DNA of 64,000 nucleotides. Origin: Photobacterium piscicola (GTDB lineage: Bacteria > Pseudomonadota > Gammaproteobacteria > Enterobacterales > Vibrionaceae). The notes below the pieces were generated by a model. It saw nothing but the letters and a program-made list of their open reading frames with translations. It was not told the DNA's origin and did not search any database. The position numbers and the translations under genes were made by a program. Positions within the stretch are counted from its first letter, which is position 1, and every line of letters starts with the position of its first letter. The stretch is taken from positions 186,001 to 250,000 of the forward strand of contig NZ_FUZI01000001.1 of the NCBI RefSeq assembly GCF_900166965.1, given 5' to 3'. Positions 19,453 to 27,968 of this stretch are shown piece by piece.

Positions 19453-19479
19453 ATATAGCTTTATAAGGCTGTTTCAATA

Positions 19480-19484
19480 CTATT
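19480..19484. other. Target-site duplication, left copy (CTATT)
   Basis: CTATT directly precedes the left TGTTGAAACAACC terminus. The same five bases follow the right terminus at 51226-51230. A 5-bp duplication is the Tn7-family signature. Confidence 0.95.
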
Positions 19485-19591
19485 TGTTGAAACAACCATA
19501 AGTTGATATTCAATATTTTCATATAAATCAATTTTTTAATAAAAATACAACCATATGTTGATATTATTCAAAACAACCATAAGTTGATATT
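19485..19591. other. Transposon left end with three TnsB-type binding sites
   Basis: Three copies of AACAACCATAAGTTGATATT or a near match lie at 19491-19510, 19546-19565 (one change in the core) and 19572-19591. They are widely spaced, as is typical of Tn7 left ends. All are in the same orientation, pointing inward. Confidence 0.9.
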
Positions 19592-19846
19592 TTCATAGGT
19601 TTATTACTAATTATGAAGATTGGTTGTAAGAAAGTTACTTACATCTTTTTTACTGTTTAAGTATATTTATGGCATTAGTATTGAATATTGTAAGATTCTC
19701 GCTGTGGTTGAAACAATTCTGATACTAGGGGGATGAGCTAGTATCAGTGACTAACTTAAATGAGACAATTATGAGTTAGCTAACTCACTTGTGGACAAAA
19801 GCTTGTTAGAGTGCCTGCTCTATTTCGGCAAGCAGGCATTAGGAAA
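19592..19846. other. Intergenic region inside the left end
   Basis: About 250 bp with no convincing gene. It contains GAGTTAGCTAACTC, a 14-bp perfect palindrome near 19771, and TGGACAAAAGCTTGTTAGAG, a string that recurs in changed form at several cargo boundaries (for example 22118, 40335, 45303 and 47588). Confidence 0.4.
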
Positions 19847-19971
19847 AGTAAGGGTAATGTTATGTCTGACTTTTCAACATTACCCAATATTTACTTATAT
19901 AAGGTGGCTTGGGCTTGTCCAACACTTTGAATAGATGTCGGCTGTGCGACACATACCCTTATCTGTTATAT
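19847..19971 (-). repeat. attC-like site plus constant 3' segment, inverted partner of 47442-47561
   Basis: On the minus strand, ATAACAG starts a 55-bp hairpin-forming site (TGTGTCG-CACAGC-CGACA) ending in GTTGGAC, which fits the integron R' core GTTRRRY. The downstream sequence (AAGCCCAAGCCACCTTATAT and CCTTACTTTTCCTAAT) is repeated almost identically in inverse orientation at 47442-47561. The site lies 2 bp after the stop of the PLD gene, as expected for the end of a gene cassette. Confidence 0.65.
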
Positions 19972-19973
19972 TT

Positions 19974-20888
19974 TTATACATGATCTGATATTATTTCGTT
20001 AATTCCACCAAAATAGTCATCATACAATGTCTCAGGGATTAGTTTTCTTAAATACATATCGCGCCAAAAGATATTGACTATATATTCAGGTTCCTCATCC
20101 CATTCCATATGACCATTCCAATTATCCATTGCGATAGTGCCTATCGCATGAATCCTTAGGCCCGACCTAGAGTTGAAATAATTCTGTAGAGAATTAGATC
20201 TTGAACGCTCTTGTTGGAACTCAGACAACATTGAATCTTTATCATAAGTCTCTAGACACCAATCTGGTTCATATTTCATTCCAAGTTGGGCACGTAGATG
20301 CTGCGCATATTCCTCACCTAGGTGACTAACGTGATTATTCTTTACACAAACACTCCATACATCTATTTTTGACTCATCGTACAAACCAGATTCCTGACCT
20401 AAAATACCAAGGTTGAACAAATTTGAACCACAATGACATTTACGAACATAGTTTGAAGAAAAAGCATCGTAATAAGCGATTAAATCATAGAACTCATGAA
20501 GAAAGTCTTTTATTAACTCAAACTCATTTCTAATAACTACAATATTTTCGAAGCTATCCTTTGCTTTATTTGACCAGTTGTAACTACCTGTTATAAGTAT
20601 TTCATCATCAACTATGCAGAACTTGTTATGCATTAGAGATGAAGACAATCGAGTATCTATTGCATACGTTTTATATTTGTTAGAAAGAGGAACTCCATGG
20701 CGTAAATTTGTTGAATTATTATCATATACTAGCTCTACATTTACTCCTCTATTTGCCAAATCCTCTAAAATTGGCGTATATATTTTACCACTTATCCAAG
20801 CAACACATATTTTCACTGAATACTTTGAAGATCTAAGAACTCTAATAATTTTATCTTCAATATCTTCAAAATAGGCTTCAACTGCCAT
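19974..20888 (-). CDS. Phospholipase-D-like nuclease domain protein
   Basis: 304 residues. The N-terminal PLD-like domain (about 1-125) has one HxKxxxxD motif, MHNKFCIVDD at about 86-95, followed by TGSYNWS. This is the single-HKD nuclease type, which dimerises to make an active site. The C-terminal 170 residues are unrecognised and contain two CxC-like pieces (RKCHCGSNLF). PLD nucleases occur in several defence systems, and the gene sits as the last cassette before an attC-like site. The substrate is unknown; DNA cleavage is inference. Confidence 0.75.
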   Translation of the reverse strand: MAVEAYFEDIEDKIIRVLRSSKYSVKICVAWISGKIYTPILEDLANRGVNVELVYDNNSTNLRHGVPLSNKYKTYAIDTRLSSSLMHNKFCIVDDEILITGSYNWSNKAKDSFENIVVIRNEFELIKDFLHEFYDLIAYYDAFSSNYVRKCHCGSNLFNLGILGQESGLYDESKIDVWSVCVKNNHVSHLGEEYAQHLRAQLGMKYEPDWCLETYDKDSMLSEFQQERSRSNSLQNYFNSRSGLRIHAIGTIAMDNWNGHMEWDEEPEYIVNIFWRDMYLRKLIPETLYDDYFGGINEIISDHV

Positions 20889-20910
20889 TTTGACTCCTTC
20901 ACAGATTAAA

Positions 20911-21028
20911 ACACAGCCTTGTTAAGGGATGATCAACGCAATACAAAAGCCACCGCATCCGACCTTAAACACCGAAACTAATGGATAGTGAAAATGCCAC
21001 GCATTGCGAACCACTCTTAAACATATTT
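20911..21028 (-). repeat. Degenerate Vibrio-type attC site
   Basis: On the minus strand it begins right after the NERD gene stop with GTTTAAGAGTGGTTCGCAAT. It then has GCGTGGCATTTTCACTA and ends near GTTGATCATCCCTTAACAAG. This is the recurrent VPR/VCR architecture of Vibrio integron attC sites, although the terminal core triplets are eroded. Confidence 0.6.
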
Positions 21029-21802
21029 TTAGTTGAATTGTTTCACCGCTCTGCACTTGGGAAACGTTGAACACCCCCAAAACTGTTTACCTATATTTTC
21101 ACCACGCTTGGTTTCACGCAGCACCATTTCTGAGCCGCAACGGGGGCAATGATTTAATTTTTCTTTTGATAAAACAACTTCTTTGACATGTTTACGATGC
21201 TTTAAATCCGTAATGAGTCCACGCCTTAACTTTATCTGGTCTATGGATTTAACTAATCGGATATAATCCTTATCAGAGAACACTACCTCTTTAAATTGCT
21301 GGATATATTGGATACTTCCGCGAGCATAGGTAACGTTTGGAGGCATTTCAGTTTTAAAAGTACTGTCACCAATAAAAACAATAACTGAATGTAGGTGTTC
21401 TTCACTGCAATCTAGTAAGGTTTCAAGCATTTTAATGTGTTTGTAGTTCTGATGCATTGGGTTTTGAAATTTAGATGAATGGCGATAAATCTTTTGTGTC
21501 CACTGCTTCTGGCGAGCCGAGCCAAATATCCAACCTTTCATATTCTTAGTTTCAACGACGAAAATGCCATATTTAGAAACTACAATATGGTCGACTTGAG
21601 TTGTACCATTGTTAGTAGGCAACGTTACGTCTTTTATTAGCGTGTAATCAGAATCTGGTAATTTGGACAAAAGACGATTTACGAGAAACTCACCAAATAT
21701 ACCTTTTAGCCATCTACTTTTGAAAATGCAAAAAATGAGCAGTAAAGGCACTAAATACCAAATTTGCTCAAGCACATTAAGAAATGCTTCAAAAAAATTC
21801 AC
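21029..21802 (-). CDS. NERD nuclease-related protein with zinc ribbon
   Basis: 257 residues: an N-terminal membrane segment (about 10-28), a NERD domain (about 35-150) with D71 in TQVDHIVVSKYG and E85/K87 in VVETKN, which is the PD-(D/E)xK core, then a topoisomerase-type zinc ribbon (CPRCGSEMVLRET...FWGCSTFPKCRAV, about 218-252). NERD proteins are inferred nucleases. The anchor suggests action at the membrane. It lies in an attC-ended cassette, so a role in defence is likely but unproven. Confidence 0.8.
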   Translation of the reverse strand: MNFFEAFLNVLEQIWYLVPLLLIFCIFKSRWLKGIFGEFLVNRLLSKLPDSDYTLIKDVTLPTNNGTTQVDHIVVSKYGIFVVETKNMKGWIFGSARQKQWTQKIYRHSSKFQNPMHQNYKHIKMLETLLDCSEEHLHSVIVFIGDSTFKTEMPPNVTYARGSIQYIQQFKEVVFSDKDYIRLVKSIDQIKLRRGLITDLKHRKHVKEVVLSKEKLNHCPRCGSEMVLRETKRGENIGKQFWGCSTFPKCRAVKQFN

Positions 21803-22196
21803 GGATTTTTCCTATTCAACTATAAATGTATTAACAATAATTCTTATTTAAAAGCTGCTTGCTGACTAAAAACGTGGGTAATCATATAAAGGATTTGGAT
21901 GAAGATTTATGACACTGGCAGCATTTTATTACTTAGGTGGAATTATTTGAAGAAAACGACAACGAGATGACCTCTAATTAACCAACTTGATTAAGTTAAT
22001 TATTAGGCTAACCCAAAATCATATTAGTTCGATTATAAATAAGACAACGACAGAATCCTTCGGTATTTAAACCGTCAACCTCCCTCGGTAATCACATATG
22101 TAAGCTAGCTCGATGTTGGACAAAAGTGGGTTAGAGTATAGGCTCTAACGTGCGAGATTTGGATTAGACAAAGTATCTTGAAACCTTAGCCGTTTG
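21803..22196. other. Intergenic stretch in cargo, no gene seen
   Basis: 394 bp without a supported ORF. It contains GATGTTGGACAAAAGTGGG and the hairpin GTTAGAGTATAGGCTCTAAC at about 22131-22150, related to the recurrent boundary strings elsewhere in the cargo. I cannot define an attC here. Confidence 0.4.
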
Positions 22197-22775
22197 CTAG
22201 GCATTTCCCATGTAGTTACACGAACCAATTTCACGCGATAACAGCCCATAGCCTTTAGCTTCATAAACTTCAAAAACCGCGCGTACTACAAAAAGAGGAA
22301 TAACCAGTTCTTCTTTTAGAACTTTGCCATTAAGCCACTGACCAACGGGGCATTCGTCTACAGTTTTGACCAATCTTTCCATAGTTTTGCTATCGCCGGC
22401 GATGGCGCACATATAGAGAATGAATGACGGATCAATTAGATTTATACCCAAAGGAATCCTCGACCCTAGAAAGTTATTTTGAGATACGTAACCTGATTTA
22501 GTTAAGGCGGCAAGTGGCCGCGAATACTTTACATAAAAATCATCGTCAAAATCGAGATTTACAGAGTCACACGTAACTAATTGAGCATAAATTAGCTTTG
22601 ATACCTCTTGGATATCTTCATGAAGATAGCTAATTGGGTCTTCGAGTTTTTTAATTCGCTTAGACAACGCCATACTATCAAGTTCAGCTTGGAACTGAAC
22701 AAGGGATGCTGCGCCCGGGAAGTTAACACCGGCAACCCTTACTATCTTGCAGAACCAATCTATCGATTTACTCAT
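22197..22775 (-). CDS. Hypothetical cargo protein (192 aa)
   Basis: 192 residues, soluble. The N-terminal segment FPGAASLVQFQAELDSMAL...KRIKKLEDPIS resembles a short module I have seen in front of bacterial trypsin-like or effector-type conflict proteins, but I cannot name the family with confidence. The C-terminal half is helical, with the hydrophobic stretch ELVIPLFVVRAVFEV. It lies between two cassette-like neighbours on the same strand. Confidence 0.55.
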   Translation of the reverse strand: MSKSIDWFCKIVRVAGVNFPGAASLVQFQAELDSMALSKRIKKLEDPISYLHEDIQEVSKLIYAQLVTCDSVNLDFDDDFYVKYSRPLAALTKSGYVSQNNFLGSRIPLGINLIDPSFILYMCAIAGDSKTMERLVKTVDECPVGQWLNGKVLKEELVIPLFVVRAVFEVYEAKGYGLLSREIGSCNYMGNA

Positions 22776-22785
22776 TTTTCCCCCT

Positions 22786-22917
22786 GATGCCTAACGCTGC
22801 GTTGAGCGGTGAACAACGCAACCACCCGACCTAAACCATTGTTCCGTAATTATTAAAGTCGATTTAAACCAAAAATACCAAGTGTTATGAATTAGTTTTT
22901 AAGCGCTTTGTTATGCG
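22786..22917 (-). repeat. Vibrio-type integron attC site
   Basis: On the minus strand it starts GCATAACAAAGCGCTTAA, overlapping the end of the upstream gene, and ends CACCGCTCAACGCAGCGTTAGGC. AAAGCGCT and the GCGTT end are complementary. The ending core GTTAGGC fits GTTRRRY exactly. The length of about 132 bp and this sequence are characteristic of Vibrio superintegron attC sites. Confidence 0.85.
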
Positions 22918-23498
22918 TTCTTTACCGCGTCAAAGAGACTTCTTTCACTATCTGACAAAGGGACTTCAGACCATTTGGGTGCTATGGCATTTTTGTATTC
23001 TTTTGGAAGCTCATCTATTAAGCAATATAACCATGCTAACTTGAGTTCTTCTCTACTCATTTCATTCACAAACTGTGCTATTAATTTGCGTTCAATTTTA
23101 AGAAGACTGCGCTTCCATTGAGCCATCTCATTTAAGTTTGAGTTCTTTAAAATGTCATCAACTGTTGCCTTTCCATCTCTGGTTAGTTGTGAAACAGCGC
23201 CAGGCCACAGCCATTTTAAAAACTCATAGCCTTTGTTAGTGTAACCACCGCTATGAGCAGATTTATAGGTTCTCATCAATCGCACATGATCTTCGATTGT
23301 ATATTTAGACTTGCTATTCTTATGCTGCCAAATCGTATATATGACACCATAAAGGGCTATTAAAACTGCAGCTGTACCACCGGAAAATGACCCCAAATTT
23401 GCCCATGATGAAGTATCATCAGGAACTCCGAACTTAGATAGGTAAGTACCGAATGTAAGAAGGATTATCGAAAGTAGTACAGCTATATGTTTGAACAA
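22911..23498 (-). CDS. Hypothetical two-span membrane protein (195 aa)
   Basis: Two N-terminal transmembrane segments (about 4-21 and 35-57), then a cytoplasmic helical domain of about 135 residues with RLMRTYKSAHSGGYTN. I do not recognise the family. Its stop codon is inside the following attC site, the normal position for a gene cassette ORF. A membrane effector for defence is possible. Confidence 0.65.
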   Translation of the reverse strand: MFKHIAVLLSIILLTFGTYLSKFGVPDDTSSWANLGSFSGGTAAVLIALYGVIYTIWQHKNSKSKYTIEDHVRLMRTYKSAHSGGYTNKGYEFLKWLWPGAVSQLTRDGKATVDDILKNSNLNEMAQWKRSLLKIERKLIAQFVNEMSREELKLAWLYCLIDELPKEYKNAIAPKWSEVPLSDSERSLFDAVKNA

Positions 23499-23902
23499 TT
23501 TATTTTATCCTCTGATGCGCATAACATTCTTAATAACAGGCAGTCTCGTTTTTCTGCCTGCCCGACTTTCGAATAATTTATCATAAACCTACTAATGAAC
23601 AGTGCCTTATTGGACCTTCCAGCGACAAAACGAGGCTAAACGCTCAATAAAAAATGCCTCTTTCCATACTCGAACGACATTCAAAACTTAATAACTTAGG
23701 TAGATGTACAGAAAAGAAAGTAAATCAGTCATAAACTTGATACTAAGTTTTATAGGAAAAACTCACACTCTTAGATTTTTTAGGATATTTAATCTAACTC
23801 ACTTTGGGGCATAAACGAGTTACAAAATTTACGTTGAAAAACCTGAAGTAGGATAGGGGGGTGAATTGTATTAGGTAAATGGGGTTAATCTTTAGAAAAT
23901 AA
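23499..23902. other. Intergenic region between cargo and private guide
   Basis: About 400 bp. On the minus strand it contains ATGCCCCAAAGTGAGTTAGA, related to the constant segment seen before other cassettes (GCTCAAATTTGCCCCATT-like at 31540 and 45345), and an imperfect hairpin GGCAGTC...GACTGCC-like near 23540. No gene is seen. Confidence 0.4.
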
Positions 23903-23951
23903 GCATCACACTCGAAAGTATATCAATCAGTTTTGTACTTGAGTGTGATGC
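23903..23951 (-). terminator. Hairpin after the private guide, probable terminator
   Basis: GCATCACACTC and GAGTGTGATGC form a perfect 11-bp stem with a 27-nt loop. It begins 17 bp after the last atypical repeat on the transcribed strand, with a loose T-rich tail (TTATTTTC). It probably ends the short guide RNA transcript. Confidence 0.5.
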
Positions 23952-23967
23952 GAGGAAAAATATACCC

Positions 23968-24054
23968 TTAATTATCTACTTATTCAGCAGTATATTGATC
24001 TTGAACTCGTATAAATGTGGCTCGTTTTTTATCAGCTACTTTTCAGTAGTAATG
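23968..24054 (-). CRISPR. Private homing guide: guaC-matching spacer between two diverged repeats
   Basis: The 32-nt spacer at 23996-24027 lies between repeat-like units at 24028-24054 (leader side) and 23968-23995. Both units differ strongly from the array repeat but keep the Cas6 stem: CTACT/AGTAG in one and, in RNA, CUGCU/AGUAG with a G-U pair in the other, versus CTGCC/GGCAG in the canonical repeat. The spacer matches guaC 51277-51308 in 25 of 32 positions, and all seven mismatches fall on guaC third-codon positions. Such separate, atypical self-guides specify the home site in I-F3 CASTs (Tn7-CRISPR literature). It has its own candidate promoter. Confidence 0.93.
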
Positions 24055-24055
24055 G

Positions 24056-24086
24056 GGATTATAATCCTCAATCGCAATTAAAACAA
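24056..24086 (-). promoter_or_regulatory. Private-guide promoter with overlapping Xre operator candidate
   Basis: On the minus strand, TTGTTT (24081-24086), a 17-bp spacer and TATAAT (24058-24063) form a near-consensus promoter whose start would fall at the first atypical repeat. The -10 is centred in GGATTATAATCC (24056-24067), a perfect 12-bp palindrome. It differs in one base from GGATTATAGTCC at 31179-31190, in front of xre and the cas operon. A shared Xre operator is the natural reading. Confidence 0.7.
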
Positions 24087-24105
24087 ACAGCCTCTTGGCT
24101 GTTTG
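24077..24105 (-). terminator. Terminator of the CRISPR array transcript
   Basis: CAAACAGCC and GGCTGTTTG form a 9-bp stem with a TCTT loop. On the minus strand it is followed by TGTTTTAATT. It separates the array from the private guide, so the guide needs its own promoter. Confidence 0.7.
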
Positions 24106-24130
24106 TGGATATAACTACAATGTTAATGAT

Positions 24131-24278
24131 AAATGTATCTACCTATTCGGCAGTACACCACTGCTCATGATATTGGAATGCTTTGTTAGAGTTATCAGCT
24201 GCCTACTCGGCAGTACACGATCTTATGATGTTACCTATAGCCGATTGGGAGTTATCAGCTGCCTACTCGGCAGTACAC
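24131..24278 (-). CRISPR. Type I-F3 CRISPR array, three repeats and two spacers
   Basis: The minus-strand repeat begins GTGTACTGCCGAGTAGGC and ends AGCTGATAAC (28 nt). There are two identical copies (24251-24278, 24191-24218) and a terminal copy with a diverged 3' half (24131-24158). The two 32-nt spacers are at 24219-24250 and 24159-24190. The repeat closely resembles that of Tn6677-like CASTs, with a CTGCC/GGCAG Cas6 hairpin and CTGATAAC handle. No match to either spacer was found in this window. Confidence 0.97.
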
Positions 24279-24406
24279 TGTAGCTTATTTAAATATAGCT
24301 ATTTATTATCAGAAGGTTAGATAAAAAACCAATAAGAGCCCCTAAATTTTTGCTAGATTATAAAACCCATAAAATCAATAAATTAGGAATAGTCAAAATA
24401 AAAGGG
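24279..24406 (-). promoter_or_regulatory. Leader between cas6 and the array
   Basis: 128-bp AT-rich stretch directly upstream of the first repeat. No GGATTATARTCC-type palindrome is present, so the array does not appear to carry the operator seen at the private guide. Confidence 0.5.
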
Positions 24407-25006
24407 TTAAATTATGGGGACAGATTGTAATGTGTGTGCTGTGTTTGCTAATCCATAGCTACTAAAAATAGGTATATTATTGATGCTGACTTCATTAGTT
24501 CTTTGAATGTTTAATCTAAATCCATACCCTTTACTTTTACTTTCTTCTGCTAATGAATGATAGTGTCCAATATCGCATTGTTTGTAAATGTTATACTTCT
24601 TGTTATCAAAAACCTCACCTCTATTATGCGCTCTTTTAGCAAGCCTCTTTATCTTTCGATGAAAACCAGCCGCTGACGATTTGTCGATCTTTTGATAACG
24701 CTTAAAACAGGCAAAGTTACATTCAATTGGAACAATTAATGTTTTTGATATATTGAAGTAACCAAGATCTTGCATTTCTTTAAAGTAATTTTGAGTGAGT
24801 AAGTAATCTAATGTCATTTTTTCGATGCTTACAAATGAAATTCGATCTCCTACTGTCTCATTACACCAGTTTGGAAAAGAAACGCCAATAGAACGAGTAT
24901 CATAACGGTAGCTAAAACCATGTAATATATTGATACACTTAGCTGCTAGAAATTCATTATTGCAATTAGTAGGAACAAATCGAATCGTTTTATAGTACCA
25001 ATCCAT
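24407..25006 (-). CDS. cas6: Cas6 (Csy4-like) CRISPR RNA endonuclease of the CAST
   Basis: 199 residues, the usual length of I-F3 Cas6. It cuts pre-crRNA at the 3' base of the repeat hairpin and stays bound to it in the TniQ-Cascade complex, where it contacts TniQ. The N-terminal ferredoxin-like half starts MDWYYKTIRFVPTN. The C-terminal half has a basic arginine-rich stretch (HRKIKRLAKRAHNRGEVFD) that fits repeat-stem binding, followed by KGYGFRLNIQRT. It is the last gene of the cas operon, 3 bp after cas7, and is followed by the leader and array. Confidence 0.95.
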   Translation of the reverse strand: MDWYYKTIRFVPTNCNNEFLAAKCINILHGFSYRYDTRSIGVSFPNWCNETVGDRISFVSIEKMTLDYLLTQNYFKEMQDLGYFNISKTLIVPIECNFACFKRYQKIDKSSAAGFHRKIKRLAKRAHNRGEVFDNKKYNIYKQCDIGHYHSLAEESKSKGYGFRLNIQRTNEVSINNIPIFSSYGLANTAHTLQSVPII

Positions 25007-25009
25007 GGT

Positions 25010-26059
25010 CTATTCTCCTTTATGCTGGCATAACCCGCCTTTGATAAGGTTAGCCATTAAAAAGTGCAGTTCATTTATTGTTTTTTGCGGTATTTTTTTT
25101 CTATTTTTTAATAAAGCTATATATTTTTCAGACTGCTCCAATAAAGAAAAGAGATCTTGATGAGTCGAGGGGTGGCGATAGCAAGTTACATCTTGTTGGT
25201 GTACACCGAATCTCCCTATACGAATAGGTTCTTCAGCATTAGGGTACCAATCATCAATCATAAAAATACCAGCTCCTGCTTTATAACAGCCTATAATAGG
25301 GCTTTTTTGTCCGTTGATTGATGTATGTTGAAATATACGGCTAGATTGATGTTTTTTTTCTTTCTTATCTTTTTCAATAAATGTTTGGCTTGGGTAAAGT
25401 TCAGCATTCGTTGGTAGAGTTAATTGTGCTTTTATCTCGAAAATAGTGAGACCATTTTGGGAGGAGAAAGCATTGATGATGAGGTGTTTTAATTCTTGCC
25501 ATTTGGGATCAGATAGACAGTCATTATAAGTACTGTAATTTGTTCTAATATCTTCGAAAATGACGGGATTATTTTTCCAAGGCCAAGGTTTAATTTCAAT
25601 ATTTAATTGGTACGCTTTTTTCGTGTTTTTCCACAACCATTTTCCTTGACAAATATTGATTAGAAACCGACCTGCGAGTTCATCCCAACCGATTTTTGAC
25701 TCATATAATTTAACCAGCTCAATCAAAGTGTTTTTAACTTCAGGCTCGCTACACTTGTAAGGTTTGCGAAGCTCTGAAGAGAATGAAACTGAAAAAACGC
25801 ATTCAATATGCTCTGCGCCAAAGGGAACACTACAGAAATCCATATGATGAGGGTTTCCCTGTGCAAGAGCTTCAGGTGTAGCCGTTTTTTTAGGGTTTCC
25901 TTTAGTATCGTAAGCGCGTGATGCGGTTTCCATTTGACCAAGTGCTGTTCGGCTCATAAAAGACAAAGGGGCTTTGTTTCCATCTGGCCAAATGGTAAAA
26001 AAGCAAACATCGCTGGGATGGATTGAACGTTCATAAGCAAGACTAATAGGGATCTTCAT
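25010..26059 (-). CDS. cas7: Cas7 (Csy3-like) backbone subunit
   Basis: 349 residues, as in other I-F3 systems. Six copies polymerise along the crRNA spacer and form the Cascade backbone. Family features include the start KIPISLAYERSIHPSDVCFF, GNPHHMDFCSVPFGAEHIEC and GRFLINICQGKWLWKN. It overlaps the end of cas8/5 by 17 bp, so the subunits are translationally coupled. No interruption is seen. Confidence 0.95.
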   Translation of the reverse strand: MKIPISLAYERSIHPSDVCFFTIWPDGNKAPLSFMSRTALGQMETASRAYDTKGNPKKTATPEALAQGNPHHMDFCSVPFGAEHIECVFSVSFSSELRKPYKCSEPEVKNTLIELVKLYESKIGWDELAGRFLINICQGKWLWKNTKKAYQLNIEIKPWPWKNNPVIFEDIRTNYSTYNDCLSDPKWQELKHLIINAFSSQNGLTIFEIKAQLTLPTNAELYPSQTFIEKDKKEKKHQSSRIFQHTSINGQKSPIIGCYKAGAGIFMIDDWYPNAEEPIRIGRFGVHQQDVTCYRHPSTHQDLFSLLEQSEKYIALLKNRKKIPQKTINELHFLMANLIKGGLCQHKGE

Positions 26060-27965
26060 TATTCATATTCCTTGTCTCTATTGTAGTGTAGTGTGGCTTG
26101 TTAATTTGGTTCCAAAACAAATCATGTAAATTTGTATCTTCTTTAATAGTTATTGGTTTGATGAGTCCAATGATAGGCTCAGCAAACACATGGTTGTAGT
26201 CTCTGAGGGAAAAAGGGCGTTCTGTCGGCTTTTCTAGGTAATGATACCCAACACAAGTTGGGGTTATATTTTGCGATGCTTTTATCTGTTGAATAATGTT
26301 TTCAAAGGAATCAATTTCCGCTTTGTATAAGGATAGCCATTGTCCTTGAAAAGTGGGTATTTGTTTAACCAAATCCTTAAAGCTAGAAGATACTTGTATC
26401 GTCTTTATGTCATCTATACTTATTCTTGCGCAGCCTCCAGCAAGTCGTTTGGGCAATGCATACAATATCTTGCTTTGGTTGAGGTTAGTAAGATTATTTA
26501 TTTTGAGAACTAAACTAAATTTTAGATCACAATACCATTCATCATGAGTTGCTGGAGGAGATATATTATCTTTTGATTTTTCTACACTCTCCCTAGTCAT
26601 TCCTCTTTTTTGTAAGTGAAACGTATGAATACAGATAGCAAATGACTTAACTTTGAAGTTTGGAAATACCTTTTGTATATTTCTCTCAAATGCATGAATA
26701 AAACCAAAAAATGCGGTTAAAGAGGGTATTCCAATAGTGATAGATGAGTTTAAAGCGGATGCACCACAAACAGAAATCTGAGGCAAAAGAAGATATTGAT
26801 TATCAAAGTTCTCATTAGGTGAAGTATAAGGTTGCTGTGTGTTTGATCTATTTTCAATTAAGGTAAATAGAAATCTAGTTGTTTTTGGATCGTAGGCAAA
26901 TTGTCTTAAGGATTTTGTATTTGATAGATCAAAATTTAGTTTATGCACAAGATCTAAGTTATTATCTTTTATCGATTTTTTTTGTAATGATAACCACCGA
27001 GATATCATTTCTGTGATTGTGATTTTTAGTGTTTTTAACTTTTGTTGCTTTTGAGTGTGAGGCATCAGCCAGTTTGAATAATCAAAATAGTCGTAGAAAG
27101 CTTGTATTGCATCTTTAGTTAACCAATATGAATCGGGTGATATTTGACAATGTTTGACATCTTCAAAGCTTATAGTATGACTTAACATGCGTAATGCTCC
27201 ACCGCAGGTCATCGGAAGTACACCCATATTTGAAGCTCGGCTATAACGGGTAGTTTTACTTAACCAATAATGTTTATGAAGAGACTGATAGCATGAACTC
27301 TGCATTGTTTGAGAGGTAGCAGGGGATAGAGATAAGTAAGAGTTATTCCCATCTGGTAATGAAATCTGTCGAACAGAATTAGCACCTAGGTGTACTTCAA
27401 TACAAGAATTTGGAATTTTCTCAAGTTGTTTTGCTACGTACTTGCGTGTTTTTTGATAACAACCCAGTTTTGTTAAACGATCCCAGAGGGGATGCTGCTC
27501 ATCTGCAAGTAATACGCCCAAGCAACAAATTTTGCCGTTCAAGATAAATTCACTGGTTAAAAAATTAGCGATACTGACATCCTTTGAATCATTCGCGTAA
27601 GGCAAAGTTTTTTGTTTTAATTTTGAAGATGAGAGGAAGTACTTAGGTATTTCACCTATTGGATCAGCTCTAATTATTCCAGTTGCTTTTATCTCGGGAA
27701 ATTTAACATTGTGGCTTTGGCGAAATTTCATTGTATTAATACAACGTGACCACCAGTTGTTATCTTTTAATTTTTTCCTACAGTTTTCTCTATCGGTCAA
27801 AATTTGCTTTGCGTCTACTTTTGCGGTTAGGTTGGTTAAAATGATGAGAGCAATATCTTCGTTGTCTGTGATATCAATATTTGGACTCAGTGGACGAAAA
27901 GCTCTTTTGAATTCAACATTTATATCTGATGACGATGAATTAATAATTTCAGCTAGTGTACTCAT
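26043..27965 (-). CDS. Cas8/Cas5 fusion large subunit
   Basis: 640-residue fusion of Cas8f and Cas5f, the form specific to I-F3 CASTs (Tn6677 Cas8 has the same length). It recognises the PAM, binds the crRNA 5' handle and anchors the complex. Conserved-looking stretches include ELKRAFRPLSP-like VEFKRAFRPLSPNI at the N-terminus, CGASALNSSITIGIPSLTAF and HDEWYCDLKFSLVL. It starts 3 bp after the tniQ stop and overlaps cas7. It has no nuclease domain and no Cas3 partner, as expected for a complex that recruits transposase rather than degrading the target. Confidence 0.95.
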   Translation of the reverse strand: MSTLAEIINSSSSDINVEFKRAFRPLSPNIDITDNEDIALIILTNLTAKVDAKQILTDRENCRKKLKDNNWWSRCINTMKFRQSHNVKFPEIKATGIIRADPIGEIPKYFLSSSKLKQKTLPYANDSKDVSIANFLTSEFILNGKICCLGVLLADEQHPLWDRLTKLGCYQKTRKYVAKQLEKIPNSCIEVHLGANSVRQISLPDGNNSYLSLSPATSQTMQSSCYQSLHKHYWLSKTTRYSRASNMGVLPMTCGGALRMLSHTISFEDVKHCQISPDSYWLTKDAIQAFYDYFDYSNWLMPHTQKQQKLKTLKITITEMISRWLSLQKKSIKDNNLDLVHKLNFDLSNTKSLRQFAYDPKTTRFLFTLIENRSNTQQPYTSPNENFDNQYLLLPQISVCGASALNSSITIGIPSLTAFFGFIHAFERNIQKVFPNFKVKSFAICIHTFHLQKRGMTRESVEKSKDNISPPATHDEWYCDLKFSLVLKINNLTNLNQSKILYALPKRLAGGCARISIDDIKTIQVSSSFKDLVKQIPTFQGQWLSLYKAEIDSFENIIQQIKASQNITPTCVGYHYLEKPTERPFSLRDYNHVFAEPIIGLIKPITIKEDTNLHDLFWNQINKPHYTTIETRNMNNEDPY

Positions 27966-27968
27966 TGA

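Noticed and set aside
24095..24283. 62-residue plus-strand ORF across the CRISPR array
   Set aside because: It is simply the translation of repeats and spacers on the opposite strand; the peptide itself repeats with the array period.
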